Below are positions 12,398 through 23,970 of a stretch of DNA of 64,000 nt, in pieces (the stretch's first letter is position 1; each line of letters starts with the position of its first letter). Position numbers and translations under genes: made by a program. Location of the stretch: contig NC_060065.1 in NCBI RefSeq assembly GCF_020283565.1, positions 29,500,409 to 29,564,408 on the forward strand, written 5' to 3'. The notes under the pieces are model-generated. The model was not told the origin of the DNA, searched no databases, and saw nothing but the letters and a program-made list of their open reading frames with translations. The DNA is from Trifolium pratense. Lineage: Eukaryota > Streptophyta > Magnoliopsida > Fabales > Fabaceae.

Positions 12398-12792
12398 TTG
12401 GCAAATGAAAGTATTCTAGACAAGCTCAAATGCAGTCTTGATATGATGAATCAGGCTGTTGAAGGTATGGAGGTGGTGCAACCTGTTCTGAAGGAGAAGA
12501 TAGCAGCAGCCTCTTCTCAACAACAGGCTGCTGCAAGCTTGGCCGATGCTGTCAAAGCCGATGATGGTGCGAATGAAATGAGCATGAAAGAACTCATTGA
12601 GGCCTATGCTCAAGATAATGGTTTACTTTTCAAACTTAAACCTGGTAGAATGCACAATGGTCATCAAATATATGGCTTTGGCAATGTCAGCATCGTAATG
12701 ACTCTCGGAATCAAAAGGTCTATGCCCAAAATGACGAAACATGGTCTTTAGAAACTCTCGAACGATTGCTTGAGTTACGTAAAAGACGCTGA
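12398..12792 (+). pseudogene. C-terminal fragment of a TFP11/STIPL1 (NTR1-type) splicing factor, frameshifted
   Basis: The reading frame gives LDMMNQAVEGMEVVQPVLKE, QQQAAASLADAV, MKELIEAYAQDNGLLFKLKP and GRMHNGHQIYGFGNVSIVM. This is the conserved tail of tuftelin-interacting protein 11/STIPL1, which with the Prp43 helicase takes apart spent spliceosomes. Near 12701 one base is missing. The next frame continues the family sequence as DSRNQKVYAQNDETWSLETL, ERLLELRKRR and a stop at 12790-12792. The large N-terminal part, including the G-patch, is absent, and upstream bases give no continuation. I read it as a truncated, frameshifted gene copy; the absence of introns would fit a retrocopy. A sequencing error at one base is possible, but the missing N-terminus argues for a pseudogene anyway. 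Confidence 0.8.
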
Positions 12793-14185
12793 ATTCTGTT
12801 TCCGGTATGTAAAGTAACAACTCAGTTCTCAGGTACTCTATTTCTTTAGGGGTTTTGTATATGTTATTTTCAATATCCAAAATTGCGCAATTATGATGTA
12901 ATGTTACCTGCTGTTGCAGTTATAATCTTTGTATTCTAAAGATGAATGAAATGTCATTGAATTGCTATATGATCATATATCATAGTATGCTTTCAATTCT
13001 TTTAAAAAGAGTCATTAACTAAATGCAACCAACCACTTTGTAGCAATTCTTATCTGTTAATTCTCACATGTGTTTAACTACTATATGCTTCCAGGATGAA
13101 GCTGATGTATTTTATGCTTTCTGTTGTCTTGGTCGAAAATTCGTAGGCTTGATTGTCAAATAATCTTTTGAAGAGGTGCGTTTGTTCAGAGTATAATATG
13201 ATCCAACCAAATGAAATCTTGAATATTTTGTATGCTAAGGAAACATATATAGCTAGAGTCTTTAGAAAGAGCGGCACATATTAATTTTTTTATGTTGCTA
13301 GAGCAGAATAGACCGGAAGTTGATCGAATTGAATTGAAACAGATAGGATCTGAGGATTTGTTGTGGCAAGTGTGAGGTGAATTAAGTCTCACATTGCTTG
13401 GAAAAGTGGGGGTTGAGTATTTTATAAGTTAGAGGACTCATAAACCTAATGTCTTAAGATTATATGGTGTCCAACTCACTTGTATGATTGCTCTCAACCT
13501 AACATGAATAATCCCCCGGCTGCCCTTTCGTGACCCAACTGGTTTGTTCAAGGTCCAAAAGATGTCGTGAATTGCTCTTTTTCCCGTATTGCTTAGTCAT
13601 ACAAAATACACTAGTAAAGGATATTTTCCGGTAGAAAATATATTACTGAAAAATATCTTACGGTAGAATATATACCACTGGAAAATTAGTTCACACTTGT
13701 GTTTATTTCTTTACCAACTTCCCTCACATTTGAAACTTGTCCCAACATGTTGCATATAAGTTATACCAGAAGTCATGAATTTGTGTGCTGAGCTTACATT
13801 GCATATATGTTACAGGGATTCAGGTTATTTGGTGCCTAAATTTGGTTTGAGGGCTTCAAATTAAAGATGTCCTGCAAGCTTATAAACTGGTTATTTGGTC
13901 ATCTAATATTGTCTGTTGCTTTTGTTCTAATACTTTTTCCTCTTGTGGTGATGATCTTAATGATGCAGGTTAGGTCCATAATCATTTTAATTTTGGCTCA
14001 AGTTTTATATGACTAACCCTGTTAATTATACATGGCGCTATCAGACACAAAACCTTAACAAAAAAGTAGCAGTTGGTCTATCAAAAGCGCATTCAGATTC
14101 ATGCAAAAGTATTTCGATCCTACACTTTACAAAAACAATAGCACGGTGAAGAGCATCTCTGCGATCATGGAACAACATTCTGTCA
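12793..14185. other. Non-coding interval between STIPL1 fragment and DCD-Kelch gene
   Basis: No supported gene. A stretch near 13365-13500 (GTGAGGTGAATTAAGTCTCA, GGGGGTTGAGTATTTTATAA) resembles an LTR-type leader but has no clear borders. Bases 14100-14185 are probably DCD-Kelch 3' UTR. Confidence 0.4.
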
Positions 14186-17100
14186 TTAATGACTGCAGGC
14201 AATAGCTGACATGAAAGACCTCTTCATATTTGGCGATGTATAAACTTCCTTCCATCCTTTACCTTCCTCATAATTCTCAACCTGTGTGTGTATGTAATAT
14301 ATGAATGTGAGAGTGAGACTAATACTAAGTGTATCATCAAAGGTAAAAGACTAATGTTAATAGATTTACTTACAGTATCTACCATAGTCTGACAACCATT
14401 AACACCTCCAATCACAAAGATGGAATCTTTGACCGTTGCAGCAGCAAAATACCCCCTAGCATGATTCATTATTGCTTCCTCCACCATCCATTTCTCGAGA
14501 CGAGGATCAAAGACCTCAACACTTGAAACCATTGTTTCTCCATCAAATCCTCCTAATGTGTACCTATGTGCGGGGAATGAAGTAGTTTAAGTAAAACATG
14601 TTTCAACCAAGAACAGAACATTGCATGATAAGAAAGGTAAGTCTCTAACTAGAAATAACAATAGTTTTATCTATATGCAAGTTTACCATGTTAATACCTA
14701 TTGTTGAGAGTCTTACATTGGATATGACCCGAAATTTGTTTATAAGTGGGAGGCACCTCTCACCTTACAAGCTGATTTCATAGCGTATCCAAGATCAGAT
14801 AGGAGACCCTCAGACCACTCAAGTAATAATGCACAAGATATCGAGTCTTGCGCATGATGGAGTGTGTTGAGAGTCTCATATTGTATAAGATATGATTTGC
14901 AAATGTGTTTATAAGTGAGAGACATATGTCACCTTACAAGCCGATTCTAACTCAACTCAAATTCAAAGATTTACCAAATGAACCTTACTGCATATATAGA
15001 TTTTCAGACAAATAATACAAAGATATAGGTAGAGTTAAGTGTTACACACAGGGGCGGTCCGGAAGGTGTTCAGGAGGAGACCGCAAAGGGCTCCAAATTT
15101 TTATGGACACCAATTTATTTATTTTCTTAGTAAGTGTGTGTATTAAAAAATATAATAATATAACAAAAACAAAACCCTATCAAATTTGATAAATTGTACC
15201 AGCTATGCATATATCTAATAAAAAGTCATAACCTAAATTTGATTCACTATAAATTGTCCCAACCTAAATTTGATTCATTATAAAATAGAAACCCTTGAAC
15301 AGATAAATTTAAGTCACCATCATTTCAATAGGTTATAAAAAAAGGGTCATGCCAACTAGTGCCCGGGCAGGGGCGGACCCAGACATAAATTACTAGTGGG
15401 GCTAAAAAGCTTAGGCACTAATGGAATTTTTTTTTTATTTTGATAGCTTAGTTAAACAACAAACAATATATGAGATTACTACTAATAGAACATCTATATC
15501 CAAAAAAAGAGCAACAACAAATAAACAAACCAGAGAATTTCTATTAAAAAAACGAAACCAACAAACTATATCCAAAAAATCACAAAATTTATATTCAAAA
15601 AATTCATGCATATCATTATTGTTTGATGCTTCGCAAAATACTACTTTGAACCAAAATATATAGAACCCAAAATTATACTAGCTTATCAATTAGCTTAAAA
15701 CTTATTAATTTTTATTCCAATTTTACCTATATTATCTTACTTGAAAAAATTAAATATTAATTAAACATATATTTTTTATGTCATTATATGATAGTTCAAT
15801 TGCTAATTTTACCCAATATACTACAGATATTTTCACTAATACTTAAACTAATATGTGTACGAGAGACTTTCAATCATCAATAATAAACTCTAAACTGATA
15901 TTTACATTAATATTTGTATGAATATGTATAAAGAATAATTTAAAATAATTTATAAAATAATTTATTTATTTTTTTAAAAAAATATGGGCTTGGGCTGGTG
16001 TGGCTATAGCCACACCATGCCTTGAACAGGTCCGCCCCTGTGCCCGGGGCACTAGTTAAGGAACTCAAAAGTAGTAAATTTTACATTAAAAAAGTATATT
16101 TTACATTTTAAAAACGTTTACTACACAAATTCCAAGACAACTTTACTACTTTTGGTTTCTTAACTAGTGACTCAGGGACCTGTTAGTATTTTCCATTAAA
16201 AAAATAGCCAAATTCTTAATTTGCATAGGGCACCAAAAATGTTAGGGACGACTCTGACAACATATTGCAAAACATTCCAAGGACACTTGTGCAATTCCTC
16301 ATTGCTACTATGTCAATATTAAAGGCAATCAAGAAGAAGAAACAATGTTTAACTCACAATTTTTCATTTAGAACAACCATTGCATGACAGCCCCGGTTTG
16401 TATTCATGTTTGCTATTTTGGACCAAGCATGTTCCCTAGGATCAAATCTTTCCGCAGAACTGCAATTATGTAGAAGAGTCACTGATATTAGTACAAATGT
16501 ACAAATATAAATAAATAAAAAATACGGCTTTGTCTATTAAGCACAACTTAAATAAGTCTTGTACCATACACAAATTTGTTTTCCACCATTGGATCAATGT
16601 ATCACTACACCTCATTTGATCCAACGGTGAGATTTATTGATCCAATGGTGAAAACAAATTTGTGCATGGTGCAAGACGTGTCTCACTTGTGTACCATAGA
16701 CTTGACCATTAATACCTATGAAGCACGAATACAGACACCGGACACAGATAATTCAATGTAATCATATCTGTCAGTGTCGGTGTCGACACCAACGTGTGTC
16801 TGACATTGGGACACGCCTAATATGAAGAGTGTTTGTGCTTCATAGTAAAATACATCTAATTATATATAAGTAAAAAATAAAATCATATTTAGATCAACCA
16901 TGTTTACATGACAAATTTTTTAACAACATATACAAATCAATTAAACGGAAATCAAATTATAAAAATTACTTTAAATAGTAATTTCCATCATATCCACCAG
17001 TAGCGTAAATTGCACCATTGAGTTCCACTGCCGCAAGAGTAAATCTCTGGAAATACGAAGAGCATTCAAGCATTAACTTCAACAATTTTGTATGCTTTTC

Positions 17101-19982
17101 AAAGAAATTATCCAAATGATTATTTTATTTATTCTATAATGTGACTGAGAAGAACAGACATCTTTTAGGCCGAGCTGTTAGTTCACATCCTAGAGGTGAC
17201 TCACTCACACCGAAGTACTAAAGGCAATAAGCTTGATTGTGTTACTTGATGCAAGCATATATAAAATTTCCTATAACATCCTAGACCTTAGCTACATGTC
17301 ATGTCTTGTGAAAAATATAAAAATAAAAACATATGAAGTAAAATGTAAATGAAAAGCAGCATGTAATACAGTTAATCCAGTTGTCATGGTAAGAAGATTA
17401 CACCTAAAAAATCACATAAACTCTCCCTTTGTTTTTGGTTATCCGTAATTATACTGCTTGGATCTCAATCAAGCAATGAATATTTAACATTTGAAAGACT
17501 CAATTTACCTTGTCTAGCATTGAACGTGTGGGGATCCACCGCCCAATGTCAAAATCAAGCATCTCGACGTCTGAGAAGGACTCAAGACCATTGCCACCTC
17601 CAACAGCAAATATTTTATCGTTCAAAGCAGCACCAGACAAGCTCCCTTTCTTTCGGTTCATAGAGGGACACAAGGTCCAGTTATCAGAAATTGGGTTGTA
17701 TGATTCGACTACAGACATAAGCCAAAAATGGTTAACAGAAACTTCATCTCATTGTAAAAATAACAAATTCAAAACCATAGTAAGATCTCATACCTGAGTC
17801 AAACCAAACACGGTCATCTCCACCACCGAAAACATAAATCTGACCATTGAACTCTACAACTGAAGCATATGATCGGAGACAGTTCATAGGCTTGAGAGAT
17901 TTGATCACATTCTGAGAAGTACAAAACATATCCATGTGTGCTATAGACGATTCTCCATATGAGCCGCCTATTAAATAAAATGAATCTTTGGCATCTAAAT
18001 GCAGCTCAGCAGTTGGACTGATTACTTTCTCCTCAACATTTGTCGGAGGAATATCATGTGTAGATTCCAACAGTGCACAACGGTCTTTCAGAAGCTGAAT
18101 TTGCAATTCTGCCTCTATCTGAATGGAAAAAAAAACAAGCCAATAGTGATATGAGAAAAGGCATATTCACAAAGTGCACTTCAATAACCAGACAATTCTG
18201 CCTCTTGATATTACCAGCTTTTGCTCCAGGTAATTATTTTTTTCAGCTTGCGTTGTTTTGAAATCCGCCAGTGCTTTTATCTCTTGCACCAACTGTAGAA
18301 TATAGATACATCACCAGTTAGTTGTTTGTAAAAAAAAAAAAATTAATATATTAGTTTACATATAATGACAGTTAACGAACATTCTCAACTACCTGAGCTA
18401 TGTCGAATTGATGCTCAAATGGAGAGCTAGAATTCTCCTCCTTCTCAGATGGATAACTGGAACTCTCCTCCTTCTGTAATGGAGAACTAGGATTCTCTTC
18501 CTTGTCCTCTGAATGCTTTTCTTCAGACCAATTCTCACCCGCATAAGGAGTATCAGTTACATTGTTATCCCAACTTAGATTCTGATTTTCACGAGCAACA
18601 GCAAATTCCTTTAGTTTCATCCATGCGAGGTCCTTCTCATTTGGTGCTGCTTCCTCCTTATCAGTTGAACGGGTATCCAAGGTATCCAATGGCTTAAAGC
18701 ATTCATCTAATAAATCACTGTCATTGGAACCTGATATCATACTTGAGCGGGTAGAATGATGCTCCTCTAACTCTGATTCAAGCATTTTAAAGGTTTTAGA
18801 TTTCCAAGAAGGATCATGCGATGGAAGAGGTCGGGATACAGTTGCTCGATTTGTATTCTGCGGAACATAATTAGCAGGCCCAGATTTAGCAGGGGCAAAT
18901 GGCGAGGGTTTGGCAGACTTAGCAGGGGTGATTGCCAAGGGTCTCAATAAGGCAATCAGCCGGCTTGTTTGTCCATGGTCGAGTTCAAACCAGAAATGGT
19001 TATGCATGTAGTAGTTCTCGGCAATTATATGTTTAAACTTTTCTTCAGTTAGTGGCCGGCAGTGTAATTGCAGTCGAATCCGCACCTTGAAAATTAAAAA
19101 CAGAAGCATATACACATTAGTTACTTTTCATGAGTAATGAATAATAATCCATAGTTCCAACAAGAAAGTTTTACCTGAGCCGGAAACTGTGTTACATCTG
19201 AACCGTCATTGGTCCATGCATAGCGGTCGATATACATTCTTCCATCACCCGCCGCCTCAAAAATTCCATGAAGCGTCCTGTCACTATAGTTAAACAGGAA
19301 GAGAGGCAGCCCAGGATGAATATTCTTCACATAGGAGTAGTGTGCAGCAGGTAAGCCTGTTGAAACAAATAAAAGTTCCATGAGTTAGAGTTCACAATCC
19401 TATCCAAAATGCCTAAAAAGTGAAAACTCAGTAACCAATACCAATAATCTTGTAGCATAAAAAACAAAATGCAAGCATCATGTAATCATGTTCAAGTAAA
19501 CATCTAACTTTATAAGTGGTTCCATGTTATTTATAGTGAATAACACAATCAACTTCAAAATGCTTTGTAATGTAAGTGATCTTTTTATTTTCTTGAAATG
19601 GCCAACGTTAGTAATTCGTTGTTAATCTTAATATTTTTCACCTTTACCGGGACTTAAACCCGAGAGAGACCTTTAACTCCTTAACTCCTTTAACCCTTAA
19701 CTCAAACCAGTTGAGCTACACAACCCCCTTAGTGTTCTAAGATTCATACTCATGAGTCATGAAAACCACACATGGTATTAATCACAAGAAAAACAATCAC
19801 ATGAAAAATGACTTACCAAATAGTTGTTTGTTTAAACATTCGTTAATCGTCATATTCTTGCAACCAAATACGACACCACCAAGCTCATTTTTTGTCAAAT
19901 TCCTTCCAAAGGATAGATTTGGACTAGGAGAATAAAGCTGATTCCTAGTCAAAGAAGAAATTGGTGTTTTCTTCCTATTCAT
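14186..19982 (-). CDS. DCD-domain Kelch-repeat protein
   Basis: Ten coding exons with GT-AG borders and continuous phase: 19817..19982, 19175..19356, 18393..19085, 18215..18292, 17794..18118, 17509..17708, 16970..17046, 16358..16459, 14374..14563, 14186..14281. They total 2109 nt, 702 aa. Residues about 34-160 form a DCD (development and cell death) domain: ELGGVVFGCKNMT, then LFGLPAAHYSYVKNIHPGLP, LFLFNYSDRTLHGIFEA. A Ser/Glu-rich linker follows (about 180-345), then a coiled coil (EIKALADFKTTQAEKNNYLE). From about 400 come Kelch blades with GG pairs: FYLIGGSYG, IYVFGGGDD, IFAVGGGNG, IYATGGYDG, YTLGGFDGE, IFVIGGVNG. The arrangement matches plant DCD-Kelch proteins such as Arabidopsis At5g01660. 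DCD proteins are stress/cell-death linked; the exact role is unknown. An acceptor 4 bases before ATG (AG at 19987-19988) suggests a 5' UTR intron. The eighth coding intron (14564-16357) carries nested transposons. Confidence 0.93.
14700..14950. repeat. Two-copy LTR/TRIM-like repeat in DCD-Kelch intron
   Basis: TGTTGAGAGTCTTACATTGG (14702) and TGTTGAGAGTCTCATATTGT (14866) each run into TTTATAAGTG(G/A)GAG and CACCTTACAAGC. The direct repeat is spaced about 164 bp. Short repeats of this style belong to terminal-repeat-in-miniature or solo-LTR families; the class is an inference. Confidence 0.55.
15343..16194. mobile_element. GGGTC-family MITE, copy 1, split by a hAT insertion
   Basis: The left end GGGTCATGCCAACTAGTGCC and the right end GACCTGTTAGTATTTTCC pair imperfectly, and the subterminal palindrome CACTAGTTAAG is kept. 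Removing 15368-16040 plus one target copy restores GTGCCCGGGGCAC, as in the other copies at 33.0, 38.9, 40.8 and 44.4 kb. Confidence 0.75.
15368..16040. mobile_element. Non-autonomous hAT element with exact 8-bp target duplication
   Basis: The 673-bp element begins CAGGGGCGGACC and ends with its exact complement GGTCCGCCCCTG. It is flanked on both sides by TGCCCGGG (15360-15367 and 16041-16048). An 8-bp duplication and CAGGGGCGG-type ends define hAT transposons. No transposase is encoded; the interior is AT-rich and includes a piece related to the GTTTGGCAA MITEs. Confidence 0.92.
16556..16682. mobile_element. Small foldback (hairpin) element in DCD-Kelch intron
   Basis: The left arm GTACCATACACAAATTTGTT and the right arm AACAAATTTGTGCATGGTGC are inverted. 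The arms go on with CCATTGGATCAAT and ATTGATCCAATGG. The palindrome spans about 125 bp. Confidence 0.75.
16715..16850. mobile_element. CTATGAAGCAC-ended MITE-like element
   Basis: Starts CCTATGAAGCACGAATACAG and ends GTGCTTCATAG. The interior carries GACACCGGACAC and GTGTCGGTGTCGACACC. A relative with the same phrases lies at 51835-52005. Confidence 0.65.
19628..19738 (-). mobile_element. tRNA-derived SINE-like fragment
   Basis: On the minus strand GTAGCTCAACTGGTTTGAG resembles a tRNA A box, and CGGGTTTAAGTCCCGG resembles the B box/T-arm. The cloverleaf is interrupted by repeated GGAGTTAA, so it is not a functional tRNA. Confidence 0.55.
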
Positions 19983-20463
19983 GATCCTGTCATAAGAACA
20001 ACAAAAATGTCAGTACTTCATTGACAACCTATGGCAAAAACTGAAATCACAAATAAACCTAACTTGTTAATATTCCGATTAGGCTTCATCGAAATCAAAA
20101 AGTAAAAATCTGGGTTTGGTTTGGCTAACAAAACAGAAATTTTCTTCCTCTTTACTTCTTTTCAAATGAAAAGAATAAATGCGTACAAAAATTTCTTCAC
20201 ATAAATGTTTCTGTGAAAAAGATGAACAGAAAAAATACTACTCTACTTAAGCACTTATATCTATGAAATGATGATAAGTTCATCCAACGAAACAAGTAAC
20301 ATGATGATAAAAGAAGTAATAAACAGAAAAGTTTTAAACTTTATTCAAAAGGGTTTAGATTAAAAGCCTAAAATCTATGAAATGACATGAAAATTTCAAA
20401 ACTTGACTGAAAAAGTTCATTTTTTGCTTATGATCATGAACAGTGTTTTGGTGAAAACAGAAG

Positions 20464-20511
<48 letters not shown>

Positions 20512-20600
20512 AGTTTGAACGGAGAATGAAAGGGTGACCAACACACACTGAAGACGAAGCAACAGAGAGTAGTACAGAGAAAAGGAGGGAGCGGTTTTTT
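19983..20600 (-). promoter_or_regulatory. 5' UTR/promoter region of DCD-Kelch with GA microsatellite
   Basis: A (GA)n tract of about 37 bp (20468-20504), CT on the transcribed strand, lies about 490 bp upstream of the ATG. CT-rich microsatellites are frequent in plant leaders. An acceptor just before the ATG implies that a leader exon lies near here. Confidence 0.5.
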
Positions 20601-20604
20601 TTTT

Positions 20605-20705
20605 ATATTTTTTTTTTTTTGCACAATATTTTTTTTATCGTGTCCGACGTTCGAACTCTGGCTCTACATATAAAATGCTGATGTCCCTACCAACTTAGTT
20701 AAGCG
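20605..20705 (-). mobile_element. SINE-like fragment
   Basis: On the minus strand AACTAAGTTGGTAGGGACAT is followed by TAGAGCCAGAGTTCGAAC and then a T-rich/A-rich end. This is the A-box/B-box layout of legume tRNA-type SINEs. Confidence 0.5.
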
Positions 20706-21054
20706 GAGACTTTTTATTTTTTTATTACTCATACAAAATGACTATCATTGAAAAAAGAAAATTTGTTTGGTTATTACGATTGAAAAAAAAAATGTTAAAC
20801 CGTGCTTGTAGGGGTGTTTATGGTTCATGAACTCTACTGGACCATATAAATGGTTCAGTTCAGTAATTGAAACCATTTTTTTTTTATAAAAATCGGTTTA
20901 TTTCTAAAATCAGTTACAGTTCGATTCAAAATCGGTTTAGAACCAGTTTACATCTTTAAACCGATTTAGTTTCAGATAACTGTTTTAAAACTGATTTTTT
21001 TTAATAAAAACCAGTTTATTTTTGAAAACTTGGTTTTAAACCATATTTTTTAAA

Positions 21055-21428
21055 AATGTTTTTCCCGAAAAAATAGGAAACTTTTTTCCTGAAAAAAAAA
21101 TCGAAAATTTTTTCACGAAAAAATATCGGAAACTTTTTTTCCGAAAAATATCAAAATTGTTTTCCCGAAAAAAATCGGAAACTTTTTTCCCGAAAAATGA
21201 TCGGAATTTTTTTTCTATAAAAAACTCCAGAATTGTTTTTATCTAAAATCAAAACTTTTTTCCCCGAAAAAAGATCGGAAACATCGGGAACTTTTTTTCC
21301 AAAAAAAATATCATAAACTTTTATTCAGAAAAAATATCGAAAACTTTTTTCCAGAAAAATCGAAAACTTTTTTCAGAACAAAATCGATATTTTTCCCGAA
21401 AAAATATCTGAAACTTTTTTCCAAAAAA
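21055..21428. repeat. AT-rich minisatellite built on TTTTTCCCGAAAAA
   Basis: At least 12 degenerate copies of a unit of about 25-30 bp, TTTTTCC(C)GAAAAAATCGGAAAC. Each unit is itself a near-palindrome (TTTTTC..GAAAAA). Copies vary by single-base changes and small indels. Confidence 0.85.
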
Positions 21429-21779
21429 ATATTTATCGGCATATACACACGACTATTTAAAGGTTAATAATCTCAATTGAAAAAAATTTGGAGTCTCAAA
21501 GAAGAATTCTTTCTTTTCAACTAAAATTTTTTCTAAATTTTTTTCATATGTAAATGTGAATGATCCACCTTCTTTGATCACATAAATTTACCTTTTTTTC
21601 TATTTGGTAGGAATTTGTACGACTAATAATAGCATAATATATATAATTAAATATTAAATTTACCTTCTTTATGAGCTAAATAGGAAAAACAATTGTTGAC
21701 TTAAAGTTGATGAGATGCAAGAGGAGTTATCGAGATAGAATTGATGACAAGTAAAATGATTCGGCGAAGAGAATTATAC

Positions 21780-21915
21780 TATTTTTTTTGTCAGGTAATC
21801 TAGAGGTGAGAAATTTCACTCTTAAAGGTAGATAAGTGGAGTGTTTGGGGTTCGAACTCCGACCTCGGCATATAAAATATAATAGTATTCAGACCTGTGC
21901 CAAGCACGGGTAAAA
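21780..21915. mobile_element. SINE-like sequence next to a possible minus-strand Helitron terminus
   Basis: GTCAGGTAATCTAGAGGTGA leads to GGGGTTCGAACTCC (B-box-like). It is followed by GACCTGTGCCAAGCACGGG; on the minus strand that is a GC hairpin followed by a CTA-type end, as in Helitrons. Both calls rest on short motifs. Confidence 0.4.
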
Positions 21916-23220
21916 ATGTGTTTGTAGATTTATTGACTTATAAATAATATATTTTATTTTAAAGTGAAAAATTAAAATTTTAATTGCTAATAGAAGATAA
22001 TTATCGACAACTACATAAATATTTATATTCGTATAAAATTTAATAATTAAAATAACACTTTGTGATAAAAACTAACTGTAAAATTTAAGTATAGTGTCAT
22101 AGATCTTCTTAAGGAAAATTTTCAAAACCAACTTTGTGATAAAAAATTTAAAATGTATCGTAGTTTTTTTTTTTAGGTAAAAATGTATCATAATTGTTGT
22201 TCATATTATTCCTCACTAAACAAATTTTTTTTTTGAAAAAGCCTCACTAAACAAATTATAAAGTTGATTGAAAATAACTTCTCTATGGAATATATGGAAG
22301 AGACTTTGAAAAAACTTGTGTATCAATATATGAGTAAAAATATATACTACAATATAAATAACAAAAATAAAAATTGATTCCCGTATTAATATTTAAGTAG
22401 AAATATATAGGTTCCTGTTGAAATTAAAAAAAAAAAAAAAGAAGTAGTCTCCCTATTAATATATGCCTAAAAAATATAGATTCTATAAAAATTATAAAAT
22501 AAATAGGTTTTCGTATTAATATATGAGTAAAAATATAGATCTAAGTAGAAATTATAATGCGTAAAAAAAGTAGAAATTATAAATAAATAAAAAAGTCATA
22601 TGTATTAATGCATACGAAGAAATATACCTTCCCGTAGAAATTACAATAAAAAATATGCTTCCGTATTGATGTATGAGTTGAAAATATGAAATATATGTTC
22701 TTGTAGAATATTATATAGTTTATATTAAACATTCACCCATTTAAATGTAAAATTTACATGTAAAATGTTCATCCTCGTGTATTCAGAGACCAAATTATCA
22801 TAATATTTGTGAAGTTTCAAAACTCAAAATAAACCTCAAAATGAAGGTTTTTATATTGATATATGAGTAGAAATATAGGCTATAGTAGAAATTACATAAA
22901 AACAGTAATATATATTCTCATAGAATTATTAAATTTTGTTTTTGATCTCTATAAAATTATGAAATTTTGTTTTTGGCACCTATAAAAAAAATGTTTCGGT
23001 CCATATAAAATTATACGGAACATAACTGCATTAAAGAATTATAGTATTCTAAACATGATTGAAAAAAATTATTCAAAAATTAAAATATTTAATGATAATT
23101 AAATATTAAATAATTTAAAAAAATAGTAGAGACTAAAATTGCATGCATAAAATTTTTGTATGAACTCAAACATGTAGTAACTTTTTTATAGGGAACAAAA
23201 ACAATATTTGGTAATTTAAT
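21916..23220. other. AT-rich intergenic sequence with weak internal repeats
   Basis: No coding frame. The phrase TAT(T/A)AATATATGAGTA(A/G)AAATATA recurs irregularly at 22330-22910, often near TAGAAATTATA, suggesting a diverged low-copy repeat. Confidence 0.45.
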
Positions 23221-23221
23221 T

Positions 23222-23826
23222 TAAGGGTAAATGCCTATTTACCCCCCTACAAAATCAGAGATTTTTCGTTTATCTCCCTGCAATGTCAAGATTTTTTCAT
23301 TTTGCCCCTAGATGAAAAAAATTTGACGTGGCATGCACACGTGGAAATACATTAAATTTATATTTATTTTTAAAAATCCACGTCAGTTAATATTTTTTTT
23401 AAAAAAAAAATTGAAAAAATTATTATTATTTTTTAAAAAAATTCTTAAAAATTTATTATTATTATTTTTTACTGTAAAAAAAATTAATACTTAAATTTTA
23501 TAAATTTGTAAAAATAATAGAAAATAATTTTTTAAAAATAAGTTTATTATTTTTAAAATTTATTTGTTAAATTTATTTTTTAAAATTATTAAAAAAAGAA
23601 TAATAAAGTTTTAAGAATTATGTTTTTTTTTTTAAAAAAAATTTAATGCATTTCCACGTGTGCATGCCACGTCAGCAAAGATGCACAGTCAGATACCCAC
23701 TTGTCTATCTAGGGAGCAAAATGAAAAAATCTTGACATTGGAGGGGGTAAACGGAAAAAATATTTGCGCAGAGTGATAAACGAAAAATCCTTAATTTTGC
23801 AGGGGGTAAAAAGACATTTAAAAAAA
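23222..23826. mobile_element. Foldback element (about 600 bp)
   Basis: The left arm has TAAATGCCTATTTACCCCC, TTTTTCGTTTATC and GTCAAGATTTTTTCATTTTG. The right arm has CAAAATGAAAAAATCTTGAC, GATAAACGAAAAATC and GGGGGTAAAAAGACATTTA. The arms of about 100 bp flank an AT-rich core. Non-autonomous; superfamily not assigned. Confidence 0.8.
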
Positions 23827-23970
23827 TCAATGTAATAATAAATGTACCTGCTAATATAAATAAAATATTAATTGTAATTGTAATATTCAAATCATTCTAC
23901 ACATAGCTGCATTAAATATATGATATAGCAACATCTTTTATTACCAAAAAAGTTCAACATCCCTTTTAAT

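Larger units (their letters stand above)
15053..16256. mobile_element. Possible older hAT-like element enclosing the nested pair
   Basis: The left end CAGGGGCGGTCCGG near 15056 and the right end GGGACGACTCTG near 16246 are imperfectly complementary. The putative 8-bp flanks do not match well. If real, it is the outer layer around the MITE and the inner hAT. Confidence 0.35.

Noticed and set aside
13365..13505. Solo LTR
   Set aside because: The wording resembles legume LTR leaders, but I could not find matching ends or a target duplication.
19628..19738. Functional tRNA gene
   Set aside because: A- and B-box-like phrases are present, but the arms do not fold into a cloverleaf and the anticodon region is a repeat; classed as SINE-like.
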